From the NCBI GenBank assembly GCA_958299035.1, contig CATQJL010000112.1, forward strand, positions 43,528,833 through 43,592,832: a stretch of 64,000 bases of DNA, written 5' to 3'. This DNA is from Cylicocyclus nassatus (Eukaryota > Nematoda > Chromadorea > Rhabditida > Strongylidae). Shown here piece by piece: positions 44,841 to 56,125 of the stretch (positions within the stretch are counted from its first letter, which is position 1; every line of letters starts with the position of its first letter). Made by a program: the position numbers and the translations under genes. The notes under the pieces were generated by a model. The model was given only the letters and a program-made list of their open reading frames with translations. It was not told the DNA's origin and did no database searches.

Positions 44841-44874
44841 AACTTCTTGATCGTCAATCGTCAATTTTGCTTAG

Positions 44875-44980
44875 CTTTGAGTACCGTTTTATAGAACAGG
44901 CTTCAGTTTACATTTACAGTATGGGACGAATCGTTCATCGTTTTTCATTTCTGTAGGATTACGGTAGGGACTTCCACCAT
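44875..44980 (+). repeat. dispersed repeat, copy 4 (TTTACAGTA family)
   Basis: AACAGGCTTCAGTTTAC, ATTTACAGTATGGGAC and then TAGGATTACGGTAGGGACTTCC, in the same order as at 32,435-32,545. It begins about 35 bp outside the right arm of the giant repeat. Confidence 0.55.
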
Positions 44981-45106
44981 ATAGCGACACTGCAAAAGGT
45001 CGTCAGAAAAAAGTTCAAAAAACTGTAGAAACTTGTGTATCAGTGTTCTCAGATATGCTGCTTATGTTAGACAACTTTACACGAGGCTCCGAAGCGTCCA
45101 AAATAA

Positions 45107-46042
45107 TTAAGTCGATCCATAAGTTCGTAGCGTTTTCATTTTCGTCCTCGTTTTCTGGTGAAGCAGTTGGTTTACGGCGAATTATCTGGTATTAATTGAA
45201 AGAGCCAAGTTTTTTCTACAAAACCTGCTTGTTGTTTTTGAAGCAATCCTAATGATCTTTGGTTCATAATTTCTCAAAGCAAAGTTTTTTGAATGGCAGA
45301 AAATGGCCATTTCGGCATCTGCGCTTTTCGCATTTCGTCCATATCCCACAAATATTTCTCTGTATGTATAGCCGGAATAGCAAGTAGCAAGCAACGCTGA
45401 TGTGCTGACACAATGGTGTCCAGCCAATATGCTAAGAACTATTTGAACGAAGTCTCAAAAGTTGCTGTCTTCGACTGCTGCAGCTTGAGTTTTACGCGTT
45501 GTTTCGTAACAGAATGTTCTCGTCCTGCTATCAAGCCTTGAGCGATGAACAGCTTTGTCTAGGTGGTGCAAAAGTTTGAATGCAACCGGTGCCCAGCAAT
45601 TTTACGCTTTCCCGGAAAATTTTGGCTCAGAAAACTTCCTCATTCCGGCCAAATTCAAAATATCTACACATCCGTAAAAGCGCGCTCTATCATTCTCTGT
45701 AGCGACTTCCTTGACAAGAATTCTAGTGCTACGTGCACCATAGTCCGGTAAACAGTATTCTTCATCGCTCATAACAATTTCGAATAGAAATTTTCCTCTT
45801 GTAGTTTCCGTATATAGCGCCGAAGATGGAGATACCGAAAGCGTTATTTTTCGCTACACAAAAAACTCTGCTTTGAGCAATCACAAAACAAAGGTCATCA
45901 GATTTACTTTGAAATCAAAACGCAGTTCTTGTAGAGTAGAATTGGCTCTTTTGGAGGGTACACACAATTTGCGGTAAAACTACCGCTTCACCAGAAAACG
46001 ATAACAAAAATAAAAACGCTACGAACTTATGGAACGACCTAA
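45107..46042. mobile_element. mariner-like element D with long ends
   Basis: About 80 bp at each end are inverse copies with ~80% identity, sharing CCATAAGTTCGTAGCGTTTT and TCGTTTTCTGGTGAAGC. The outer bases are TTAAGTCG and TTAGGTCG. The TA target is not clean. About 940 bp with no readable transposase catalytic motif. Confidence 0.7.
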
Positions 46043-46777
46043 AATTTGATCACATTTTTAATAAACAGTGAAAATGACATTACGGTTTTACTAACTATAA
46101 AAAATTCTCACCATAAGACGCGAACTTCATATTCATATGAGCGGCTCAATTTAGCCTAATGATAAAGTATCAGCTTGTTGAGTAATCGTTTTCTAGCAAA
46201 ATGTATTCATTAATGGCTCAAAACTCTTTTTTAAAGTTTCTACCGTAGTCCTACAATAACAGAGAACAAGTTTCTAACATCTATTCCGTGGCAGAATCAA
46301 GCCATTCGGTGTTTACGAACAGAGTTTTTCTGTACATACGCTCTGATGAGCCTCAATCGTAAGCACGATCTTATGACTACTGACTAATTGTGTGTGAAGT
46401 ATACAAATGACACAAAACCTACAAGTTCGTTAGTTCTTCATTGGTATCCATGGCGACCGCGAACCGCCCACCGCATTGATCCGCATTAGAACCATTACAT
46501 TGTGCTGGCAAACTTCTCCATATATACTTACAGTAGTACATATAAAGCCCTTTACTCTTCCAAAGATATCTCTCGTTGACACCTGATTAAACATGCTGAT
46601 TTTTCTGAGGAAGATTCTCATTTTCTTCTGCAGCTTGTCACATTAGAATTTTCAGGTTTCAGGAATAATAATCCAAAATTTAATTTATATTTGTGTTTCA
46701 GTTACTTCATGTTCTGTTTTGTGCCATCAGTGTTACGCAAAAGAATTGCTCTTTGCTAGTTTTATCATAACTCAACA

Positions 46778-49700
46778 ATGAATGGACTTAATGGCCAAAG
46801 GAGTGACGAGGAGTTGTAAGTTTTCGTGAAAAATTTTGTAGTTTTTTCCTCAGAATTCACTGTATAAATCATGAAACATATTTTTCGTTAGTTTTCTGCA
46901 TAAAGATTCTTGGCCAGAAAAGATCCGAGCAAGAAGATAAATTCGCTTTTCCTTTGTTGCAGTTTTCGATTCGGCAAAATCTTTGGTCGAGAATTATTTA
47001 CTGTACTTTGAACAAATAAAATCCATCTCAATATATTTGGCTATTACTCTAAGTTTGATTATCATTAATAAGCTCAGCTTTCAAATTGCTTTTAAAATCC
47101 TCAGATGATTTTCCACCTTTTGCTTATAGGGACCAAAATCGTTATTTGTGATTAAGTGCAAAACGTAATTTGCTCTTTTCTTTCGCAGTCACGCATTAGT
47201 TTTTACAGCGAGATTCCTGAACTTCCGTCTGGGAAGGTTCTTCGTCTAGAGCTGCTCTCAAATTGGGGAGACGACACCTATGTCGGACTAAATGCTGTTG
47301 AGATATTTGAAGAAAATGGAAAACGTCCTGAAGTGGCCAAGGTGCGCGAGTGCAATGCTTGCTCCCTTTTCTTCATGTTTTTGAAGAAGAAAGCAAAAAA
47401 ATTTTTAGATCTCTTCAAATGCTCTGCGATCCGTGGGTAGTGTTGAGTCGATTTTCGTTGAATCTTTCACATGCACCGATCAGGGAAAGATGTGGAGAGC
47501 CGAACTTCAAGTCGACAGAACCGTTGTAATTGAGATCACCTTCACCGACGTGATACGATTAGCCATGATGCGTTTCTGGGTATGGACACTCTGCATTGTG
47601 CCGATTTTTGAAAAAAAAAGCCTTTGATTCCAGAACTACAGCGAGTCACGGGTGCATGCTCAAATGGGAGTGCGACATTTGAGGGCCGAGCTAGACGATG
47701 TCACCATTTTTGAAGGGGAAATCGACTGCGCATTTACGGATCATGACCACGAACCTATGGGAGAGGTGAGTGAGTAAATGATGAATTGCGAAGATACTTT
47801 TGCGAGACTTGCGACAGAATCAGATGGTGGATTGTTTTCGTACTGCTTTCCAAATTCTGGGCAAGCTTTTGCCTGAAACTTTGAAAAAGAAGATGGTAAA
47901 ATACAACTAATTTGTTTCTTGCAAACCTGATTCGAATTAGCGCGTAATGATTTTTGCAAAAATTTTCCGAATTATTTACTATTGAAAAATCACCTGTACA
48001 ATTTTATGTGTATAAGAAAATTACAACTAGTTCTTCTTATATATGTAAAATTGCACAGATGATTATTTTATTATTGATATGTTACGTCAGTATCCTTCAT
48101 TGTGAGCATTACTGCTATTACTAATACGTTTCAAACTATTTATGATACGAAATTAGCTAAGCTTTGGTTCACCAAATCTATTGATAAAAATTCCTTTATA
48201 AAGAAGTTTTGCAAATCTTATCGAGCACCTTCAAAGTCGAGATAGAATGAGGACGATTTACGCTAGTAGTTAAAAATAATAATTTGCGAAACTATATAAA
48301 ATTAGTCGCAGTGATTGCGACATGACTTCAATATTTCAGACAATCTTATTTACAACGGATGAAAGCATTTTGGAAGCAATCGCTGAGAACGACGTATGTC
48401 TTGTTGGCAATACGGTCAGCAATTCTTCTACAATGGATAATGCTGGTAAGTTGAAGTATAAGATTGTAGATACTACCTCAAAAGCTGTATGATAAGCTTA
48501 TTCCTAAAGGCCTGATATCAAAGATCGATGTCCGTCCTCATTTGACTAGTTGTTATGTGTGTCACTATATCACTCTCAAACTCGAAAAATATTCAATAAT
48601 CGGAACAAAATAAACTATTGGTGCTGTAACGCCATCAGTGTGTGTGTATGAGGAACAGTTGTGCAGTTGTACGATCATATTGAATAAAACTAACTGTATT
48701 TACATCCTTCTTGCATCTTCATGCTAACAACTATTAGGTTGGTGCAAAAGTAATGCGCGTTTTTCTAGCCCTTATTTCAATAAGCTTTTCTCCATCGAAG
48801 TTTCTCCTACGAAACTTACACAGCATACCTTGAAGAAGCTTCTTTCATGCTCTATTCAATGGTGGTTGAAAGAAGCTTCTAGCCTCAATCGTTAAAAATT
48901 TATAGAGCTTCATACAACCGCACTCGAAACCAAAATTTCACTGCACTTACTTTTTTGGCCAGAATTTGAGCGCGAAAAATCGCATTCTTCTGAAAATTTA
49001 ACTACTGTATGCAGTAAAAATTTTCTACGTTATGCACACTTTGCTGTTTTCTCAGAAATTATTTAGACTGAGATTTCGGTGCCCCAACATGAGTGATGGT
49101 TTTGAACATTCTGTGGCCCATAGATTTCCTTTGAAGAAGGCAATCAGTTTTGCTCATTTTTGTAAGCGTAAGGGTGAACCTCCTGTTGACAGTTTTTGCA
49201 GAAACGTGGAAGCTGTTCAGTACACAGAAAATGAAAAATCTCCATATTTTGGGATTCTGAGGGCTACGAAAAAATGTCGAAAAAAGCGGACAATTTTAAA
49301 TATTATTTTTTCCCTTTCTCAAATCTTCTTTGTTTGAGCCTCTTTCAACTTTTGTTTGTACTACTGGCTTGCGGCTACAGGACAGTCAACTTTTCATTTA
49401 TACCAACAAATCTTGAAGGAAGTTATGATCAGTTAAAAACGAGGTTTCCGAAAAAAAATTTTTTGCTTATCAATCCATATTTTTTCACCGTTTTGCGTTG
49501 TTAGCACAAATTAATGCGCGCTGTATAGAGAGAGGTTTGGTGCCTTTGATGGATTTTGCCGCGCTGAAAAATATGGATTTTTTAGAAAGTTATAGCACTC
49601 GCAAAACGCGCATAACTTTTGCACCAACCTAATATTATGGCACCTTCTTCATTTCTTTATACCCACTGGCGCTTCGCTTGGTTTTGACTCAAACGCAAAA

Positions 49701-51973
49701 TTAGCCTTTTGTTCAGGGTATCAAAATCTTGCAGAACTGGCATTGGGACTTACTCCTCATCGTCCCGTCACTCGAGAAGCAGCTCCGTTGTTAAGGCCAG
49801 AAGCAGAGAGACCTGTCAGCGCAGCCACACCCGACGTGGATGACGAGGAATGTCCGGGAAGGGTGAAAAGTATGACATGGCCCATATAATGCTTGGATTC
49901 ATAAAAGACCATATTTTAGTGTTGCACTTGGAACTCTGTGAGAACTGGGGATCACCAGGGCTGATTGGACTAGCTGGATTGGAGATTCTCGGGAACAAAA
50001 ATACTTCAGTTGATCCGAGCACTTTCACAATCACCTCAAGTTCTCAGGGTGACCCACAAAAGTAGGTTCAGCAGCTTGACATTAATATGAACCTACTCCA
50101 GACGATCCATCCTTTTAGACTAATCAACGGAAAGAACTTGACCAGATCACCTGAAGACATGTGGCTGATTCAATTTGACCCCAAACAGCACCCGACCATC
50201 ACGATAAACTTTCACAAACCGATAACTTTGACAGGTTTACCTTTGAAATCTTTGTTTTGACTTCATCATAGTGAGAGCTTTAGGTATTTCGTTTTGGAAC
50301 TATAATTCTTCGCCTGAAATGTCGTATGCGGGTGTTCGACTACTTCACATTTTCATCAACAGTCGTTTGGTTGCCAGTAACGTGCTGCTGAGAAAAGCAC
50401 CAGGTAAATTTCTAGTTCACTCTTTTGCCTTCAATCAACAAGGTGAATTGGCTTCGCTAATAAGAAGCCTTCCATGAGTAGGGCTTCATAGTGTCAGTTC
50501 TTGCTCAGGTTTCAGCGAAAAGTTTTCACCAAAACTATCACACACCCAGCAACCCGTTAGTACCCTATCCTCTTTCTACACTATTCAGTACGAGCCTTGT
50601 AAATCTTGGCTTCTGTTAGAGGGTCAAGTGTGAAGCTAAACAGTTTGAGGGTTTAGCCAAACAAGAAACGGTGTCTCTACTTACAGCATATTGAACAAGT
50701 TCATTTTAAAATCTGTTTTTTTTTGACGTTAAGATCGTAAAATATTAACTCTTACAATGCAATTAGATAAGTCATCAACCTCTCACCTATTGTTAGAAGG
50801 AACACTCAAAAGGAAGCGCTAATGTTGTTTCATCCAAGCCAAAAATTTGTTAATTCACTATCGAACAATGAGTTTGAAAGCGGTGCGAACACATGTTTTG
50901 CACTCACCACAATAATCGAATAATTATGGAATAACCAAAAGATTTTGCTTTTGATTGCGAGGTCCAAGCTATCGAATAACATATGCAAGCTTGACAAAGC
51001 TTCTTGAAACAAAGTTAGAGGTTGGCTACCACACCTTAAAGTTGCGTCATATCCCACTACTCCAGTATAGAACTCTCACCTATACAACAGATCCTATCAA
51101 AATGGTATTTGCAAAAGAACACTTGATTTTATAGCATGGCAAGGTAATTTATAAATAAAATACACGTTTTATATTCAAGATGAATCGCTGAGCACCACTT
51201 CTAGGTTTCGTCTTCTTCGATTTCGTACAAGACATAAGCATCGATAGACCTCCCAGCATGCGCCCTCTTATGAGGCCAACAACACATTCTGTTTACGGAT
51301 GTGAGTTCTTAGCTTATTAATAGCTCTGGAAAAGCTAATCTTTTCTCTTCCAGTCATCTTCCAGCTTCAATTGCTCAGCTCCTGGGGTGACGAGTTTTAT
51401 ATCGGACTAAATGGCATCGAAATGTACGATAGGAGGGATGAAAGAATCAAAGTCGGGCCGCATAGTAAGAATACAGATTTTTATAAGGCGGAGGATTTTT
51501 CTTATCTGCAAAAATTATTTGAAAACTTCAGATTTGGCTGCGTTTCCTGAAAGCGTTAACATTCTGCCATCTGTAGAAGGTGATCCAAGAACTAGCATGA
51601 ATTTGATAGACGGCTGTAATGACACTCAGAGGTGAGGAAATCATTCTTTGGGTCCTGAAACCTAAAGAAAATGAATTTTTTTAGGGCCGAGCACATGTGG
51701 CTGACGCCGATGCTGCCAAATCGTTGTGCTCGTGTTTTCTTCGTTTTCGATGTGCCAATCGCTGTGTCAACGATCGTGATCTACAATTACCGTAAGACCC
51801 CTGCAAGAGGAGTTCGGCATATTTCAGTAGGTTTTGATGACGGAATATCAAATGTAAGTGTCCAAAAATTTTTGCAGGTTTCTGTGGACGATCAAATCGT
51901 GTACTCCGGTGATGTGCCTGCCAGCACACCAGAAAAGACGGGAATTCTTGAGATTAATTTTGCAGGCATATAA
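46778..51973 (+). CDS. KATNIP: KATNIP (KIAA0556, katanin-interacting protein) homologue
   Basis: Exons with consistent phases: 47,189-47,341, 47,409-47,579, 47,634-47,765, 48,340-48,445, 49,717-49,869, 49,920-50,061, 50,119-50,234, 50,272-50,403, 51,205-51,300, 51,354-51,464, 51,532-51,631, 51,682-51,826 and 51,878-51,973 (stop). The hallmark DUF4457 strand pattern appears three times: LRLELLSNWGDDTYVGL, LHLELCENWGSPGLIGL and FQLQLLSSWGDEFYIGL. Each is followed by a Trp-rich, ligand-binding-like beta domain. KATNIP is a ciliary basal-body and microtubule protein (loss causes Joubert syndrome in man) with a worm homologue. A 5' exon (ATG at 46,778, 38 nt) and a small exon near 46,963 are tentative. 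A mariner-like element sits in the 48,446-49,716 intron. Confidence 0.85.
48734..49632. mobile_element. mariner-like element B, cecropia/MADE1-type ends
   Basis: TTAGGTTGGTGCAAAAGTAA on the left and its inverse on the right (one difference in the first 20), both flanked by TA (48,732-48,733, 49,633-49,634). The terminal 20 bases match the known ends of cecropia-subfamily mariners such as human Hsmar1/MADE1. About 900 bp with no transposase readable. It lies in a KATNIP intron. Confidence 0.85.
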
Positions 51974-52185
51974 TTTCGGAAAAGGATATGCTAGAACTTA
52001 TTTCGGAGAATAATGTGTCAAAAACGTGAAGTAGTATGTTCCTTCAGAATCAATAATGTTTTGTAGCATACAATTTTGAGAGTATGATGTGACCAGGTAG
52101 CCATTTACAGGTTTTAATTTTACTCTTGCGTGATCGAACCAACTGTGTGATGTGTAAAGTAATTTCATGCAAGCTATTCTTTCAC

Positions 52186-52191
52186 AATAAA
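52186..52191 (+). terminator. AATAAA polyadenylation signal downstream of KATNIP
   Basis: AATAAA, about 215 bp after the KATNIP stop. It is the first canonical signal in the 3' flank and is assigned by position only. Confidence 0.45.
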
Positions 52192-52199
52192 AGACCAGA

Positions 52200-53600
52200 T
52201 AATTATTTTATAACGGAGATAATAAATTCTTATAAGCTACTTTGACCTTCAAGTACAAGTCTCAGTTCACACTTGCGTTGCTGTAGATGACGTTGTCGAA
52301 CTTCTACTATAGCCTCTCACACCTACGAGATTCTTGAGAAGCGGAGTAATACCCCTTTAAAGCAAATATTCGAACAAAATAGAAAATTCAGTTACGCAGA
52401 AAAGCAGAAAATAACACGATGTTGTCTTTATAATAACACCATTTTTATTTTATAATTTTGTTTTGTAGAGCGCCAAATTTTCCAATATAGTTCCCATTTT
52501 CAACAAATTCACTTGAATTGGTAAAGTCCAGGAACAAGAGACCATGCGCTTTCAGGCTGGCCTGGGCAGAATAAGTGATATATCGCGGCGGTGCATGCTA
52601 GTGAAGAAAATTACTCAAGTTTACCCTTCCAGTACTGCCATTGCTCCCAATTGTATGTGTTGAATTGCAGTCATTCAAACGCTAAAATTATGAAGTGGTT
52701 GGGTTCTGAAGCTAAAGCATCCAACTGAGCTCGACGCCGCGCATTATAACACATGAATGTGCCGTCTAAGCAGGGCTCGGCACGAGCTGGCACCAGGGAA
52801 AATCCAAAACGAACCCCCCTTTAATCTTGAAAATTTTGAACGAAATTCTTTTTGACCTTAACTTTAAACGTAAAAAGTCTCAAAAAACGAAACGTCGACT
52901 AAAGAAAAACGTCGCAATTTTTGTGTCTTTCTTACCACGAAACCCCCTTGCTTTTGTCTTGAAAACAATACCCAGCTTGACAGCACTGCGACTGAGTAGG
53001 GTAGGCAAACACTACGTAGTCAGTTTTCAGCACTTTAATGTATCTAAATACTGTAGTCAATGCCATAAGTGATATGCTGTAAGCGAAAATCTGAACAGAG
53101 TGAAAGCTGACGGAACGCTGTACTGGCTGCCTACCGTATAACTACCGTACTCAGGATTTTGAATGCCAGGTGCGTCTCTTCGAGCTGAGTTGATAGCTGA
53201 GTGCCCAAGTATTCAGCACGCGTCCACTTTGAAGTTGGCGGCGATGCAACGCGGAATCTGATAAACTAGATACATTAAAGTCCACTTTTCAAAACATAGT
53301 TTAATTAACATAGTTTATGGTTTTGTACCGAGGGCATGATCAAACAAAATAATACAAGTTGTTGCATGTTACATCTGCAGATAATAGATGATTAGGTAAT
53401 CTTTTGAACACTTTATTATGGCTGAGCACGGGGTAGTTCATTTTATATCAATCGACCTTCATGTCTACCTCTGTTCCAGCTGCGGTCTCTTCATCCACTG
53501 AGCGGTTATTACCAGGGTCACTATTGGATTTGATCTACCAGTTAGACCAGATGCACTTTTGAAATTTAGGCTCAGCGAAGCCCTCTACGCGCCATTCAAC
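52200..53600. other. intergenic, possible upstream exons of the kinase
   Basis: Nothing could be assigned. The kinase N-terminus must lie somewhere in the right part of this stretch, but no glycine-rich loop can be read. Confidence 0.35.
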
Positions 53601-53661
53601 GAACCACCAATCGCTATCACTGGTCATTCGGTCGTCTACCGGACCTTCTCTCAGCTGTCAG

Positions 53662-55007
53662 TTCAAAAGAGACATTGCCTCAATGATGCTTTTGACCTCG
53701 AACTTCAGCTATCGCGGTGTGATTGCCGTCAAAATAATCAACAAAAAAGCCTTGCCACCGGCTATTGCAGACAAGTTCTTACCCAGAGAGCTTGATATAA
53801 CAATCAAAGTGAGCTTACCGTAGTCCTACAGAGCCTGTAACCAGTGAGAGGCCGCAGGTGCGACATCCCCATCTGTCAAGATGTCTTGCCGTGCTAGCGC
53901 CTTCTCCATCAAAAATTGTCCTTATTTCGGAGTTTTATCAAAAAGGGACGTTACTGGAGCTTATTCTACGTGAGCAACGAATAAAAGGTAAACTCATTGG
54001 TTAGTGGTCGCGCTTAATTGCATTTCTACAATTGCAGAAGCTCCTCAAGGTGTGCGTATGTTCCGCCAGCTGGCGGAAGCTGTCCATTATTTACATGAGA
54101 GAAATATTGTTCACAGGTAATCCCAATTGAAATCTTTAGTGCGCAACTGAAATCTTATGGGCCAATGGCTTAATTTTTAGAGATATCAAACTGGAAAATA
54201 TTTTGATTGATGGCAATGGAGATGCTAAGCTAGCCGACTTTGGTTTCGCCAGATTTATTGCTCGGCGGGAACGGTGCCATTTTGCGTTTTTTAGGAAAAT
54301 AAGGAAAAAATCTCATTTTCTTCAGGTCACGCTCGTTCTGTGGCACCAGACCATATTCTGCTCCGCAGATAACTCTCTACAGACCTTATGATTCGTATGC
54401 AGCGGATTGGTATGCTTTGGGCGTAGTACTGTATACCATGCTAGTTGGCAAATGGCCAAAGGTGAAACATCTGCGCAAACAACTTGTAATTCTTACTACA
54501 AAACTGCTGCAGTTAGGTTGGTAAGCAACTAATGGCTAGACGTTCAGGATAATCTGCCGAATACGCCGCAAGCAACAATTTCATTTCCGGATTCCACACC
54601 TTCCGCGGCATGCCGGAGGCTTATCGCTTCTCTTTTGGAACCGGTAATGCTGAAATATTGGATAGGCTTCGGGCAACTTCACGCGATTTCCTCGCTCAAC
54701 TGTTACGAGTCCATTTCATGCTGATCGTCCTGCATTTCGGCTTGATAGTTTTCCGACACGACTAAGCGTGACCAGCTATCACTGTTATAGTACCAGTTGT
54801 CGAAAATCGCGAGGCGACGAAATCGCGTGAGCTTTGCCCAAGGCCATAAAAAGCTAAAGTAGAAGCGCTATATTCAAGGACGAAGATATAAGAGCTGGAT
54901 ATCACGACTGTGTAAACTCAGAGTGGATGGCGCTGCAACCAGATTGGATATTTGCAGATCAAAATTTTGTTTATCAACGTATTCATTCTCACCGATACAC
55001 TTGTTAG
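53662..55007 (+). CDS. TSSK-like serine/threonine protein kinase
   Basis: Exons: ~53,662-53,808 (VIAVKII with the catalytic Lys, then KFLPRELDI), 53,858-53,987, 54,038-54,116 ([12 protein letters not shown]), 54,181-54,273 (RDIKLEN, then ADFGFARF) and 54,326-54,461 ([10 protein letters not shown], then [19 protein letters not shown]). The 54,548-54,643 exon follows, then a last exon to TAG at 55,005-55,007 whose 5' boundary is uncertain. HRD and DFG are intact, while APE reads APQ. The spacing AVKII...KFLPREL...GDLLEL-like...DxWxLGVVLY matches the testis-specific serine kinase (TSSK) group, which is expanded in nematodes and generally sperm-associated. The N-terminal glycine loop is not recognisable. 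AATAAA follows at 55,023. Confidence 0.7.
54664..54845. mobile_element. MITE (GGCTTCGGGC ends), copy 2, in kinase intron
   Basis: GGCTTCGGGCAACTTCACGCG and, inverted, AATCGCGTGAGCTTTGCCC end the element, with the shared interior CAACTGTTACGAGTCCA and GCATTTCGG. It fills most of the last intron of the kinase gene and obscures its splice acceptor. Confidence 0.7.
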
Positions 55008-55320
55008 TTATTCTTGAATGTTAATAAAGATTTTGTTTGAACCATCAATTTTCAAACGGCTGCCGATCAAAGTTAGAACTGACAATACAACGCATGTGGG
55101 GCAAATATTTATTACAGTAAAGTAAACCCACTTTTTGGTATACACCGGCTTTTTGATCATATGGGAAATTGTACAGAGTGACGTTTGGACTACAAATGAA
55201 ATCACAACAGCCGCTATGCAGATAGCAGCCATTCTTGCACTTGTACCTGCTAATCTGTTGTAACATAGTGAAAGCGTAGAACATCTGATATCAAACTCTA
55301 ATCTACAAACTATACGAAGC
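55008..55320 (-). CDS. last exon of a putative membrane protein
   Basis: Open on the minus strand from an acceptor near 55,305 (TTTGTAG) to TAA at 55,010-55,008. It encodes two hydrophobic helices (AAICIAAVVISFVVQTSL and FTVINICPTCVVLSVLTLI) separated by a Lys-rich loop, with a polar tail. The family is not recognised. The stop codon abuts the stop of the convergent kinase gene. Further exons may be those at 55,540-55,975. Confidence 0.5.
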
Positions 55321-55539
55321 TATCTGCAAAAAGGATCGACTAAATCGGTGCATACACTTATAAAATAACTATTTCTTAAGAATGAGCAATGGTTACAAAT
55401 TAGAGGATATATAACTTACATGACTAAAAACTGTCAAGCTGCAACTGATTATAAATGAAAGAAATACAATAACCTACAAAGGCACGAACCAAAATTTTTT
55501 TGTTTGGTATAGTTTTTTTTTGAACTGTACACGTCTCAG

Positions 55540-55975
55540 CTAGATTTTTTCATTATACTTGGTGATTATATTTTTCTCAAATTTCTCACTAGCTGGCTCA
55601 AAACCCGAGCTTGTCGTTTCAATGTAGCATTCGGTGTGAGATTTTGGAACTCTGTAAAAAATAGATTTTGAAAGAAGAACGACTAGGCTAACAAAGGAAG
55701 GATACTTGGTGACCTTGGTCATTCGTAATAAGACATATGCATCACTAGATGCCTCAAAAAACAACTATGATTGTTAATTGATTGAAAATCTGTTTTCTAC
55801 CTACATTGTCTGGAATAAGTTAATCTTCTTCCCAGTTTGGGCTGTTTCGGTCAGGAAATAATACGAGCATCGTTCAAATTTCTGGTTCCGTTCCTCGGAG
55901 CAACATATCAAAAAAGCACCATTACTCTGAGCTTCAATGACCTTCCCAGATGCGTTCACCCTCAGATGTCAATAA
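55540..55975 (-). CDS. unrecognised small gene or upstream exons
   Basis: Three open segments with splice-like borders: 55,975-~55,830 (contains FLICCSEERNQ and YYFLTETAQTG), ~55,768-55,712 and 55,652-55,540 (HTECYIETTSSGFEPA, then a stop). The Cys pattern and ...CYIET suggest a secreted, lipocalin-like or receptor-ectodomain fold, but this is a guess. It begins only ~150 bp after the EDC4 stop on the same strand, a spacing seen in nematode operons. It could also join the membrane exon at 55,008-55,320. Confidence 0.4.
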
Positions 55976-56125
55976 TTCTGACTATGCTCTAGTGTGAAAA
56001 AATTAGCGGGAAATAAACTCATAACTTGTTTAGACAACCGTTTAGCAGATAGCGAAAACAGATTTGTAATCAGCGTCTCAAGAAGATGCAATTGATGATA
56101 TGTGTCTCATTACGACTGGCCACGG

